From the NCBI RefSeq assembly GCF_049801095.1, contig NZ_JBNAGH010000001.1, positions 930,001 through 994,000 on the forward strand: 64,000 bases of DNA. The letters run 5' to 3'. Positions 17,537 to 26,016 of the stretch are shown in pieces; positions within the stretch are counted from its first letter, which is position 1, and every line of letters starts with the position of its first letter. A program made the position numbers and the translations under genes. The stretch comes from Dinoroseobacter sp049801095. GTDB taxonomy: Bacteria > Pseudomonadota > Alphaproteobacteria > Rhodobacterales > Rhodobacteraceae. The notes under the pieces are model-generated. The model ran no database searches, was not told the origin of the DNA, and saw only the letters and a list, made by a program, of their open reading frames with translations.

Positions 17537-18462
17537 TGGAGGCCATTAATCCTGTTATCCTGATCGCCTCGCTGATCGTGGCTTCCACTCCGATCCTGCT
17601 GGCCGCTCTGGGCGAGCTGGTTTGCGAGAAGGCCGGAGTGCTGAACCTCGGGGTCGAGGGCATGATGATCTTCGGCGCCATCTGCGGCTTTGCCATCGCG
17701 GTCGAGACCGAAAGCCCGGCCCTCGGCTTTGTCTTCGCCGCCCTCGGGGGCGCGGCGCTGTCGATGATCTTTGGCGTGCTGACGCAGTTCCTTTTGTCCA
17801 ATCAAGTGGCCACGGGCCTGGCGCTCACGCTCTTCGGCCTCGGCTTCTCGGCGCTGGTCGGGCAAGGCTATGTGGGGATCAAGGCCCCGGTGACGGAGCC
17901 GCTGAATTTCGGGCCAATGTCGGATATTCCGGTGCTCGGGCGGATCCTTTTTTCCCATGACCTGATGGTCTATATCTCCATCGCCTTGGTCGCCGCGGTC
18001 TGGGCGGTGCTGACATTCACCCGCGCAGGGCTCATCCTGCGCGCCGTGGGCGAGAGCCATGATGCAGCCCATGCGCTCGGCTACAAGGTCGTGCGGATCC
18101 GCCTGATGGCGATTGCCTTTGGCGGCGCGCTGGCAGGCCTGGGCGGCGCCTATCTGAGCCTTGTTCGCGTGCCGCAATGGACAGAAGGCATGACCGCAGG
18201 CGCAGGCTGGATCGCTCTGGCAATCGTGGTCTTTGCTAGCTGGCGGCCCTGGCGAGTCGTGCTGGGCGCCTATCTCTTTGGCGGCATCACTGTGCTGCAA
18301 CTGAACCTGCAGGCGGCAGGTGTGAAAGTCCCGGTGGAGCTGCTCTCCATGAGCCCCTACCTGATCACCATCCTCGTGCTGGTCCTGATGTCCATGGACA
18401 AGACCCGCGCGGCTCTGAATGCTCCTGCAGCCCTCGGGCGCAGCTTCCACGCGTCGAGCTAG
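17536..18462 (+). CDS. ABC transporter permease 2 (BMP/nucleoside family)
   Basis: A 308-aa permease with the family loop LGELVCEKAGVLNLGVEGMM (about 27-46), then AFGGALAGLGGAYLSL and a C-terminal SPYLITILVLVLMS. It is the second membrane subunit of the importer, shorter than permease 1 as is usual. The start codon overlaps the stop of the 97-aa membrane protein. About 200 bp containing a GC-rich hairpin separate it from the binding-protein gene. Confidence 0.92.
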   Translation: MEAINPVILIASLIVASTPILLAALGELVCEKAGVLNLGVEGMMIFGAICGFAIAVETESPALGFVFAALGGAALSMIFGVLTQFLLSNQVATGLALTLFGLGFSALVGQGYVGIKAPVTEPLNFGPMSDIPVLGRILFSHDLMVYISIALVAAVWAVLTFTRAGLILRAVGESHDAAHALGYKVVRIRLMAIAFGGALAGLGGAYLSLVRVPQWTEGMTAGAGWIALAIVVFASWRPWRVVLGAYLFGGITVLQLNLQAAGVKVPVELLSMSPYLITILVLVLMSMDKTRAALNAPAALGRSFHASS

Positions 18463-18482
18463 GCAGGCCATGCCGGCAAAGC

Positions 18483-18504
18483 CGCGCCCCAGTACCGGGG
18501 CGCG
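18483..18504 (+). terminator. Intercistronic hairpin before the binding-protein gene
   Basis: Perfect 8-bp stem CGCGCCCC/GGGGCGCG with a 6-nt loop and no U-tract, 21 bp after the permease stop. It may protect the upstream mRNA or partly terminate, letting the binding protein be expressed from its own promoter in the following 150 bp. Confidence 0.45.
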
Positions 18505-18662
18505 CATTCTAACGGTCGCACATTTTTCGGGCACGCGCTCAAGCTGCGAGCAAGACAAGCCGCGCCTGCTCTTGCCGACCGGGCGGCGGTCTGTAGGATA
18601 AAGCCACGCGACGCCCCCCCGGACGGGCTCAACACCAACAGGTTTCACAGGGAACACAACGT

Positions 18663-19751
18663 ATGAAATTCCGCTTTGGACTAAAAAGCGCCGCGCTCGC
18701 GGCAGCACTGGCAGCTGGGGTCAGCAGTGGCGCGTTCGCCGAAGACAAGACAAAGGTTGGCTTCATCATGGTTGGGCCGATCAATGATGGTGGTTGGAAC
18801 ACCCAGCACAATGAAGGCCGTCTGGCAGTCGAAGAGCATTTTGGCGATGCAGTCGAAACTGTGTTCCAGGAAATCGTGCCCGAAGGGGCGGATGCCGAAC
18901 GCGTCATGACGCAGATGGCTCTGTCTGGTGCCGACATCATCTTCGCGACATCCTTTGGCTACATGGATCCAGTGAACAATATCGCCGCCAAGTTTCCCAA
19001 TGTGAAGTTTGAGCATGCGACGGGCTACAAGCGCCTGCACCCGAATGTTTCCAGCTACAATGCCCGGTTCTACGAAGGTCGGGCCGTGCTCGGGCATATC
19101 GCGGGCAGCATGACGCAAACCAACAAGATCGGCTACATCGCCTCTTTCCCGATCCCCGAAGTGATCCAAGGCATCAACTCGGCCTTCCTGCACGCGCAGA
19201 AAGTGAACCCCGATGTCGAGATCAGCGTGGTCTGGGCTTATACATGGTACGATCCCGCGAAAGAGGCCGATGCAGCCAAAGCCCTGCTGGAGCAGGGCGT
19301 TGATATCATCATGCAGCATACGGACTCGACTGCTCCGTTGGCCGAGATGGCCAAGGCGGAGGGTGTCTATGGGTTCGGTCAGGCCAATGATATGGCCGCC
19401 TACAAGCCCTCCCCGCGCATCGCGTCGATCATTGACGAATGGAGCCCTTACTACATCAAGCGTGTTCAGGCCGTGATGGATGGCACATGGGAGCAGGTGA
19501 ACAGCTGGGGCGGCATGGCCGAAGGCGAAGTCGTGATCGGTGAGATCACTGCGCCGGTGCCTGCCGAGGTCAAGGCAGAGGCTGAAGCGATGATCGCTGC
19601 GATTACCGCTGGCGAGTACCACCCCTTCACCGGGCCGATCCTGAAGCAGGATGGCAGCGTGTTCTTGGCCGAGGGCGAGGTCGCCACGGATGAGCAGCTC
19701 GTGACCATGGATTTTTACGTCCAGGGCATCACCGGCGATATTCCGAACTGA
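18663..19751 (+). CDS. BMP family ABC transporter substrate-binding protein
   Basis: A 362-aa periplasmic binding protein of the Med/BMP (PnrA-like) family. The signal peptide ends at about GAFA-ED (residues 1-26). The mature start KVGFIMVGPINDGGWNTQHN is the family hallmark, with FATSFGYMDP, FYEGRAVLGHIAG and GFGQANDMAAY downstream. No lipobox cysteine is present, so it is probably soluble periplasmic. Family ligands are nucleosides or purine bases; proximity to xdhABC favours hypoxanthine, xanthine or their nucleosides. An AGGG ribosome-binding site precedes the ATG at 18663. A rho-independent terminator lies 70 bp downstream. Confidence 0.93.
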   Translation: MKFRFGLKSAALAAALAAGVSSGAFAEDKTKVGFIMVGPINDGGWNTQHNEGRLAVEEHFGDAVETVFQEIVPEGADAERVMTQMALSGADIIFATSFGYMDPVNNIAAKFPNVKFEHATGYKRLHPNVSSYNARFYEGRAVLGHIAGSMTQTNKIGYIASFPIPEVIQGINSAFLHAQKVNPDVEISVVWAYTWYDPAKEADAAKALLEQGVDIIMQHTDSTAPLAEMAKAEGVYGFGQANDMAAYKPSPRIASIIDEWSPYYIKRVQAVMDGTWEQVNSWGGMAEGEVVIGEITAPVPAEVKAEAEAMIAAITAGEYHPFTGPILKQDGSVFLAEGEVATDEQLVTMDFYVQGITGDIPN

Positions 19752-19785
19752 TCCGGTACCGCGCGGTGCGCGCCTGACGGCGCGG

Positions 19786-19815
19786 GCCTCCGGCGGGGAT
19801 ATTTAGAGACTTAAG
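19786..19815 (-). repeat. Dispersed palindromic repeat, copy 4
   Basis: GCCTCCGGCGGGGATATTTA then GAGACTTAAG, between the binding-protein stop and its terminator. Confidence 0.85.
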
Positions 19816-19820
19816 AAGGA

Positions 19821-19850
19821 GGGGCAGCACGGAACGGCGCTGCCCCTTTT
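19821..19850 (+). terminator. Rho-independent terminator after the purine transporter
   Basis: Stem GGGGCAGC/GCTGCCCC with a 10-nt loop followed by TTTT. It closes the xdh-transporter unit and may also serve the convergent DUF2892 gene. Confidence 0.75.
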
Positions 19851-19917
19851 CACGTCTGACGCGGACCTCGCGGGGGGAAGCTGGTGGAGGAGCCCGAGGC
19901 CCGGTTGCGCCGGACGA

Positions 19918-20112
19918 TCAGCTTTTCTTCAACCCGCAGGTGTTGATCCCGAAGATCGAATAGGCCGGGCAGTAGCCGACAAGCCCGGTCAGCAGCGGGA
20001 CGATACCGACCCAGCCCCAGGGGGTTTGCGGGCCAATGAAAACGAGCGAGAGCAGGACAAGCCCTGCGATGATGCGCAGCGCGCGGTCGAGCGTGCCTTC
20101 GTTGCGGGTCAT
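19918..20112 (-). CDS. DUF2892 (YgaP-like transmembrane domain) protein
   Basis: A 64-aa membrane protein: a charged N-terminus (MTRNEGTLDRALRIIAGL), two hydrophobic helices, and the family motif GYCPAYSIFGINTCG (about 46-60). The two cysteines of this motif match the transmembrane part of YgaP-like sulfurtransferases, but no rhodanese domain is fused or adjacent. An AAAGGAG ribosome-binding site precedes the ATG at 20112. The function is unknown. Confidence 0.85.
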   Translation of the reverse strand: MTRNEGTLDRALRIIAGLVLLSLVFIGPQTPWGWVGIVPLLTGLVGYCPAYSIFGINTCGLKKS

Positions 20113-20211
20113 GATGCGACTCCTTTCGTGTCAGATCCTGACCCGAGCATCGCCCATAGCACCCGCCCCTGTCGGTGACACAGTCACCAAAGCGCTGCGA
20201 CAAACACAGCT

Positions 20212-21042
20212 TTAGCCATAGGTCTCGTCCTCGCCCGGAAAGCTGCGACCCCGGACGGCGGCCGCATAGGCGCCGGCGGCCCGGTCGACCTCGCCGCGCA
20301 GATCCGCGAATTTGCGGACGAATTTCGGGGCCCAGCCGCCGAGGCCCAGCATGTCCTCCATCACGAGGATCTGGCCATCGCAGACTTTCGACGCGCCAAT
20401 CCCGATGGTCGGGATCGTGCAGGCTGCAGAGACCTCCGCCGCCAGGGGCTCTACCATCCCCTCCAGCACCACGGAGAACGCACCCGCCTCAGTCACGGCC
20501 TTGGCATCCGCGTGGTGCAAGGGCCAGCTCTCGGCATCGCGCCCTTGGGTCTTGAACCCGCCCATGGCGTTGGAGCTTTGCGGGGTCAGCCCGATATGAG
20601 CCATCACCGGGATGCCACGCGCGGTCAGAAAGGCGATCGTCTCGGCCATGCGCGCACCGCCTTCGAGCTTGACCGCCTGACAGCCGGTCTCGGCCATGAT
20701 GCGCGCCGCATTGCGAAACGCCACCTCAGGGCTTTCCTCATAGGAGCCAAAGGGCATGTCCACCACGACCAGCGCCCGCTTGGTCCCCCGCACCACCGCG
20801 GCCCCATGGGCGATCATCAGATCCACGCTCACCGGCAGGGTCGTCTCAAAGCCATGGGTCACCATCCCAAGGCTGTCGCCCACCAGAAGCACATCGCAAT
20901 GGGCATCGAGGATCTGCGCAAACTGCACATGGCTCGCGGTCAGGGCGACAATCGGATCTCCGCCCTTGCGCGCGGCGATCTGCGGCACGGTGATCCGGCG
21001 GACCGGGGCGGACGGGGCGTCAGGCTGGGGTTGAGCGGACAT
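20212..21042 (-). CDS. panB: 3-methyl-2-oxobutanoate hydroxymethyltransferase
   Basis: PanB transfers a hydroxymethyl group from methylenetetrahydrofolate to 2-oxoisovalerate, the first committed step of pantothenate synthesis. The residues LVGDSLGMVTHGFETT, VVDMPFGSYEE, AVKLEGG, GHIGLTPQ-like AHIGLTPQSSNAMGG and PTIGIGASKVCDGQILV are all family signatures. The ATG at 21042 (MSAQPQP) is preceded by GGAGG at 7-nt spacing, giving 276 aa; an upstream ATG at 21177 would add 45 residues overlapping the divergent gene's leader. It is unlinked to panC (0.5-1.3 kb). Confidence 0.95.
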   Translation of the reverse strand: MSAQPQPDAPSAPVRRITVPQIAARKGGDPIVALTASHVQFAQILDAHCDVLLVGDSLGMVTHGFETTLPVSVDLMIAHGAAVVRGTKRALVVVDMPFGSYEESPEVAFRNAARIMAETGCQAVKLEGGARMAETIAFLTARGIPVMAHIGLTPQSSNAMGGFKTQGRDAESWPLHHADAKAVTEAGAFSVVLEGMVEPLAAEVSAACTIPTIGIGASKVCDGQILVMEDMLGLGGWAPKFVRKFADLRGEVDRAAGAYAAAVRGRSFPGEDETYG

Positions 21043-21175
21043 GGGAGCACCTCCAAAACTGCCGCAGATGTGCGGCAAGCCTTGCATCCGCTCAACAGGG
21101 CCAATCCGCGCAGCCCCCGGGCGCTTGCCAAGAGGCGCGCCGCATGCGAGCGCTGGTCCCAGCAAAGGAGCGCCC

Positions 21176-22249
21176 ATGACCGCCCCCTCTCTCTCTGACC
21201 GGCTGCGCGCGCGGCTGGCGCCGTTCCTCGCGCAGGACAGCGAAACCGCGCTGGCGCCCGTGGCCGAGCCGCTAAACTCCCTGCTCGCCCGCTACCGGGT
21301 GCCGCCCCACACCCTGCCCCAGAAGACCGCGTTTCTCGAGGACCGCGCGGCAGAGATCGACGCGCTGGAGGGCATGCTCGACGACGCGACCTCCCGCACG
21401 CGGTTGGAGGAGTTCTTTGCCGCCAAGCTCCTGGGGCCAACGCGCTTTGCCATGACCGCCCGGGATCGATGGGAAGCCCATGTGGCCGCCCATGACCGCG
21501 TGATCAGCCGCCAACCTGATGAGGCTGGGCTCGAGATGCACAGCCTGAGCTTTGGCGACACGCCGCTGCACTACCTCGCCCCCTATGGCAATGCGATCAG
21601 CCCCTTCCTCGAGCGTCAGTATTTCCTCGATCGCGATGGGCTGCGGATCGGGCCGGAACCGGGCGATATCGCCCTCGATTTCGGCGCGGGGGCCGGCGAC
21701 ACGAGCCTCGCTTTTGCGGCGGTGGTCGGCCCCAAGGGGCGCGTGCTCGCCATCGAGCCGACCCCGACAGAACTGGCTCTGCAAGCGCGCAACCGCGCCG
21801 CCAATCCGGACCTGTCCCAGCGCATCACATCCCTGCCCGCAGCGATCTCCGACCGGGACGGTGAAGAGATCCACCTGGCGGGCACCACAACGGGTGCCCA
21901 TATCGCGCCGGAGGGGCAGACCAGCGGGCCCAAGGCCGTGACCACCACGCTCGACGCGCTGGTTGCGTCCCAATCCCTGCCTCGCGTGGATCTGATCAAG
22001 ATGGATATCGAAGGGATGGAGCTCCGCGCCCTGCAAGGCGGCCTCCAGATCTTGCAGCGTTTCGCCCCGAAACTGGCGATCTGCACCTACCACGGCTGGC
22101 AGATCTTCGAGCTGCTCCCCTGGCTGCGCCGCACCCTGCCCGAGCACAGCCTGCATCTGGAAACCCACTCTCCCATCGCCGCGGAAACCGTGATCTACGC
22201 GCAGCCCAGATCGCCCGCACCAGCCTCGGATCCGCGCCCCCTCCCTTAA
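21176..22249 (+). CDS. FkbM family methyltransferase
   Basis: A 357-aa SAM-dependent methyltransferase. The SAM-binding motif I is IALDFGAGAGDTSLAFAAVV with VLAIEPTPTELALQARN as motif II; VTTTLDAL and VDLIKMDIEGMELRALQGG are the FkbM signatures. The acceptor is unknown; family members O-methylate sugars, polyketides or other metabolites. The ATG at 21176 follows AAAGGAG. The gene is divergent from panB. Its stop codon TAA lies within the CTTAAG end of a dispersed repeat, so the repeat may define the present C-terminus. Confidence 0.85.
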   Translation: MTAPSLSDRLRARLAPFLAQDSETALAPVAEPLNSLLARYRVPPHTLPQKTAFLEDRAAEIDALEGMLDDATSRTRLEEFFAAKLLGPTRFAMTARDRWEAHVAAHDRVISRQPDEAGLEMHSLSFGDTPLHYLAPYGNAISPFLERQYFLDRDGLRIGPEPGDIALDFGAGAGDTSLAFAAVVGPKGRVLAIEPTPTELALQARNRAANPDLSQRITSLPAAISDRDGEEIHLAGTTTGAHIAPEGQTSGPKAVTTTLDALVASQSLPRVDLIKMDIEGMELRALQGGLQILQRFAPKLAICTYHGWQIFELLPWLRRTLPEHSLHLETHSPIAAETVIYAQPRSPAPASDPRPLP

Positions 22250-22274
22250 GTCTCTAAATATCCCCGCCGGAGGC
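22245..22274 (+). repeat. Dispersed palindromic repeat, copy 5
   Basis: CTTAAGTCTCTAAATATCCC followed by CGCCGGAGGC, identical to copy 3. Its first bases supply the TAA stop of the FkbM gene. Confidence 0.85.
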
Positions 22275-22412
22275 TCCCGCCCTCTCGACCCACGCGCCCA
22301 GCAGATCACCGGGCCCAGCAACAGGTCGCATTCGCACCGCCATGGGTCGGCTGGACCGCACGCCCCCCGCCGACGCTGCTATGCTGGCCCCGTTGCGCGA
22401 AGGAGGCTCCCG

Positions 22413-24920
22413 ATGAAAACCCATGTCAAAGCTTTGATCGTCGGCGGCGGTGCGGTCGGCACCTCCATTGCCTATCATCTGGCGCGCGGCGGATGGTCCG
22501 ATGTCATGCTGCTGGAGCGGGACGAGCTGACCTCCGGCTCCACATGGCATGCGGCGGGGCTTCTGCCCTATTTCAACATGAGCTACGCCACGAGCCATAT
22601 CCACGACTACTCCATCAAGTTCTACAAAACGCTTGAGGAAGAAACCGGCCTCAACCCCGGTTTCGCGGTCGTCGGCAACCTGCGCATGGCCCAGACCCAG
22701 GCGCGGATGGACGAGTATATGCTCTATGCCTCCACTGCCGAGACCGTGGGCGTGCCCTATGAATGGCTTTCCCCCAAGGACATCAAGGACCGCTACCCGC
22801 TGGTGCGGACCGAGGATTTGAAGGGGGCGATCCTTCATCCAACCGATGGCTATATCAACCCCGCCGATGTGACCCAGGCCATGGCCAAGGGCGCCCGTCA
22901 GCGCGGCGTGATGATCGAGCGGCGCTGGCAGGTGGATGCCTATCACTGGACCGGGGACCACTGGGACGTCACCTGCACCAAGATGGTGGAAAAGGGCGGC
23001 AATCTTGTCCCCTCCGACGAGCAGATCACGATCCACGCGGAACACGTGGTGACCGCCACGGGCAACCATTCCCAACGCACCGCACAGCTTTTGGGGATCA
23101 AGATCCCCGCCATCCCGGTCGAGCACCAGTATATCGTCACCGAGCCGGACCCGGCGCTGGTCGAATGGCGCAAGTCCAACCCCGAGCACCCGGTGCTGCG
23201 CGACGCAGATGCCAAATGGTATGTCCGCGAGGAGCGGGGCGGCTGGATCCTCGGCCCCTACGAGCAAAACGCCCCGGCGCGGTTTGAATATGCGGTGCCC
23301 GACAGCTTCCGCGCGGACCTCTTCCCCCTCGATCTCGAGCGGATCGAGGAGGAATACATGTCCATGATCCACCGGATCCCCAGTTCCGAGACCGTGGGCC
23401 TCAAGGACGACTACAACGGCCCGATCTGCTACACGCCCGATGGCAACCCCCTGCTCGGACCCGCCCCGGGCCTGCGCAATATGTGGCTCGCCGAGGGCTT
23501 CAGCTTCGGCATCACGGCGGCGGGCGGCACAGGCTACTACCTCGCCCAGCAGATGATCGAAGGCGAGGCCGAGATCGACATGGCGAGCCTCGACCCCAAG
23601 CGCTACGGCAGCTGGATGACCACCGAATATGCCATGCGCAAGAACGAGGAATGCTATTCCCACGTCTTCATCCTGCACCACCCGGATGAGGAGCGAGAAG
23701 CCTGCCGCCCCCTGAAAACCGCGCCCTGCTATGACCGGATGAAAGCGCTCGGCGCGCAGTTCGGGCAGGTCAACGGGTGGGAGCGTCCGAATTACTTCGC
23801 CCCCAAAGGCTTTGACGACCACGCCGCGCGCAGCTTCCGTCGCGGCGGCTGGTGGGAACATAGCGTCGCCGAGGCCAAGGCCATCCGCGAGACGGCGGGC
23901 CTGATCGACGCCACCGCCTTCACCAAGCACGTCTTGACCGGCCCGGGCGCGACCCAATTCCTCGACTGGTTCACCACCAACAAGCTGCCGCGGGTGGGCC
24001 GGATCAACCTGACCTATGCCCTGACTTGTGCCGGGACCACGCGCAGCGAATACACCATCGTGCGACAAGCCGAGGATCAGTATTACCTCGTTTCCGCCGG
24101 GGCCTGGCAGGCCTATGACGCGGATTTCCTGCAAAAGGCCATCGCCGACAAGATGCCCGAGTTCGGGCCGATGGTGCTGCAGGATGTCACCTCGCAATAC
24201 GGCGTCTTTGCCCTGGCCGGCCCCAATGCCCGCGCCATCCTCGCCAAGCTGATCCGCGATCCGGAACCGGGCACGGCGCTCTCGAACAAGCGCTTCCCCT
24301 GGCTCAGCGCGAAAGACATCGAGCTTAAGATGTGTCCGACCATGGCGATCCGCGTCGCCTATACCGGGGAGCTGGGATGGGAGCTGCATCACCCGATCGA
24401 GATGCAGAACTACCTCTTTGACCAACTGATGGAGGCGGGTGCGGATCTGGGTCTGAAACCCGTTGGCGCACGGGCGCAGAACTGGCTGCGGCAGGAGAAA
24501 TCCTATCGCGCCTTCGGGACCGAGCTGGGTCGCGACGCCACCCCGCTGGAGGCCGGGCTCGACCGCTTTGTGGACCTGTCCAAGGACTTCCACGGCAAGG
24601 CGGCGATGGAGGCGCTCGGCATCCGCTCGAAATGCGCGACCCTGCGGATCGACGGACCCGGGGATGCGGATCCCTGGGGACGGGAGGCGCTCTATCTGGC
24701 GGATGCGCCAGCCGGGCCGGACACCAAGGTCGGGCGCCTGACCTCTGGCGGCTACTCGGTCGCCTTCGGCCAGAGCATCGGCATGGGCTATGTCCGCCCG
24801 GACCTCGCCGTGCCGGGTACGAAGCTCAAGGTGCGGATGTTCAATGCGCTCTGGGATGCCGAGATCACCGAGGACAGCCCCTATGACCCGACCAATGCAG
24901 TGATCCGAAAGGACGGCTGA
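22413..24920 (+). CDS. Dimethylglycine/sarcosine dehydrogenase-like FAD oxidoreductase with GcvT domain
   Basis: An 835-aa two-part flavoenzyme. The N-terminal DAO-type FAD domain has IVGGGAVGTSIAYHLA (about 9-24) and STWHAAGLLPYF, where the His is the covalent-FAD position in dimethylglycine dehydrogenases. The C-terminal half has glycine-cleavage T features (VARIN-like GRINLTYALT, GPNARAIL, GYTGELGWEL-like AYTGELGWELHHP, RQEKSYRAFGTELGRDATPLEAGL), which bind tetrahydrofolate and capture one-carbon units. The likely role is oxidative demethylation of a methylated amine such as dimethylglycine or sarcosine. GGAGG precedes the ATG at 22413. No other betaine-catabolic gene is adjacent, so the substrate is uncertain. 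Confidence 0.88.
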   Translation: MKTHVKALIVGGGAVGTSIAYHLARGGWSDVMLLERDELTSGSTWHAAGLLPYFNMSYATSHIHDYSIKFYKTLEEETGLNPGFAVVGNLRMAQTQARMDEYMLYASTAETVGVPYEWLSPKDIKDRYPLVRTEDLKGAILHPTDGYINPADVTQAMAKGARQRGVMIERRWQVDAYHWTGDHWDVTCTKMVEKGGNLVPSDEQITIHAEHVVTATGNHSQRTAQLLGIKIPAIPVEHQYIVTEPDPALVEWRKSNPEHPVLRDADAKWYVREERGGWILGPYEQNAPARFEYAVPDSFRADLFPLDLERIEEEYMSMIHRIPSSETVGLKDDYNGPICYTPDGNPLLGPAPGLRNMWLAEGFSFGITAAGGTGYYLAQQMIEGEAEIDMASLDPKRYGSWMTTEYAMRKNEECYSHVFILHHPDEEREACRPLKTAPCYDRMKALGAQFGQVNGWERPNYFAPKGFDDHAARSFRRGGWWEHSVAEAKAIRETAGLIDATAFTKHVLTGPGATQFLDWFTTNKLPRVGRINLTYALTCAGTTRSEYTIVRQAEDQYYLVSAGAWQAYDADFLQKAIADKMPEFGPMVLQDVTSQYGVFALAGPNARAILAKLIRDPEPGTALSNKRFPWLSAKDIELKMCPTMAIRVAYTGELGWELHHPIEMQNYLFDQLMEAGADLGLKPVGARAQNWLRQEKSYRAFGTELGRDATPLEAGLDRFVDLSKDFHGKAAMEALGIRSKCATLRIDGPGDADPWGREALYLADAPAGPDTKVGRLTSGGYSVAFGQSIGMGYVRPDLAVPGTKLKVRMFNALWDAEITEDSPYDPTNAVIRKDG

Positions 24921-25019
24921 GAGGCTTACGGGCTGTTAAGGCCTCTGGTCTAGGCTGATCGCGACCCTCGGGGGGATCTGCGCCTCCGGGGCAAGCGCTG
25001 CCCGATCAAGGAGTCTGCC

Positions 25020-25583
25020 ATGAGCCTTATGTCCCGTGACGACACGGCCCTCGCGCCCCAGGACCCCAAGGGGGGCCCGGGCGGAATTGGGGCCGGGGCC
25101 AGCGTGCGCAGCCCCTATGGTGACCGGTGGATCGAGAACCTCCATCCTGGGGATCTGGTGGTGACGCGGACCGAGGGGCTGCAACCGCTCAAGGATCTGG
25201 TGATTGAGCCGCGCAGCCGGGTGGATACCACCCTTGCGCCCCCGATCCGGATCGAAGCTCGCGCCTTTGGCCCGATGATGCCGCAACGCGCGCTGCTGCT
25301 CGCGCCGGATCAGCCCGTGCGCGCGCCGGCCCATCTGATCGATGCGGGCTCCGAGCATCCGACTCTGCGCCTACGCGCGCAGGATCTAGTGGGGCAAGTG
25401 GACGGTGTGAGCGCCGCAACCCTCTTTGATCTCGACGCGCCGCTGGTCTGGTACCGGCTGGTGTTTGATCGCCCGCAAAGCGTCATGGTGAGCGGCGTGA
25501 TCATCGAATGCCGCGCGGCCAAATCGCGCCCGGGCAGCGCGACCCGCTCCGTCGGATCGCCCGGCCCCGCGCCGGAGGTTTAG
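25020..25583 (+). CDS. Hint-domain protein lacking the usual nucleophile cysteine
   Basis: A 187-aa protein whose residues 26-165 resemble the hedgehog/intein (Hint) fold common in Roseobacter proteins: ASVRSPYGDRWIENLHPGD and VVTRTEGLQPLKDLV match the A-block (normally CFTPGT.IAT..G...VE.L..GD). LLAPDQPVRAPAHL and DLVGQVDGVS follow. The residue where Cys normally begins the fold is not Cys here (GAGASVRS), so self-splicing chemistry is unlikely. An AAGGAG site precedes the ATG at 25020. Its stop overlaps the convergent AhpD-like gene by 4 nt. Confidence 0.7.
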   Translation: MSLMSRDDTALAPQDPKGGPGGIGAGASVRSPYGDRWIENLHPGDLVVTRTEGLQPLKDLVIEPRSRVDTTLAPPIRIEARAFGPMMPQRALLLAPDQPVRAPAHLIDAGSEHPTLRLRAQDLVGQVDGVSAATLFDLDAPLVWYRLVFDRPQSVMVSGVIIECRAAKSRPGSATRSVGSPGPAPEV

Positions 25584-25918
25584 TCCGCGACGAGACTGTC
25601 CCAGGCCGCCAGCGCCTCGGCCGCGTACATCAGCGACGGACCGCCGCCCATCTGGATCGCCATGCTCAGCACATCCACGAGCTCCTGCCGCGTACCTCCG
25701 GCCTTGGCCAGCGCCTCCACGTGAAAGCCGATGCAAGGCGCGCAGCGTTGCGACACCGCGATGCCCAGCGCCACGAATTCCCGCGATTTCAGATCCAGCG
25801 CACCGCTTTCCTTGGCCGCCTTGGTCAACGCCCCGAAGGCGCGCGCCGTCTCGGGCATGGCCGCATTCAGCGTCTTGAGATCGCCGCGCATGTCGGACAT
25901 GAAGCCGGTCCACTCCAT
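25580..25918 (-). CDS. Carboxymuconolactone decarboxylase/AhpD-like protein
   Basis: A 112-aa alpha-helical protein with the CMD-family redox motif CAPCIGFHVEAL (C59, C62, H66), as in AhpD-type alkylhydroperoxidases. The likely role is peroxide or thiol redox chemistry; the substrate is unknown. Start: the ATG at 25918 (MEWTGFM) is preceded by AAGGAG at 7 nt; an in-frame start 36 nt upstream has no such site. Confidence 0.85.
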   Translation of the reverse strand: MEWTGFMSDMRGDLKTLNAAMPETARAFGALTKAAKESGALDLKSREFVALGIAVSQRCAPCIGFHVEALAKAGGTRQELVDVLSMAIQMGGGPSLMYAAEALAAWDSLVAD

Positions 25919-26016
25919 CACATTCTCCTTCTTGAATATTTCAGAAGGAGGCATGACAGCCCTGGAGCCGCCCAGCTTTGATCCGGATCAATCCACGGGG
26001 TTCAGAGCAAAGTGGA

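Noticed and set aside
15252..18708. Long minus-strand open frames (670 and 527 codons) over the ABC transporter genes
   Set aside because: Antisense to clear ATPase and permease genes. The His/Gln/Asp-rich translations have no membrane or catalytic features.
21041..21175. A 45-residue N-terminal extension for both panB and the FkbM gene
   Set aside because: Both extensions would overlap each other across the divergent promoter region, and strong ribosome-binding sites precede the internal ATGs at 21042 (minus) and 21176 (plus).
22254..24593. A 779-codon minus-strand open frame antisense to the DMGDH-like gene
   Set aside because: Shadow frame; it has no motifs, a composition typical of reverse-complemented coding sequence, and includes a dispersed repeat.
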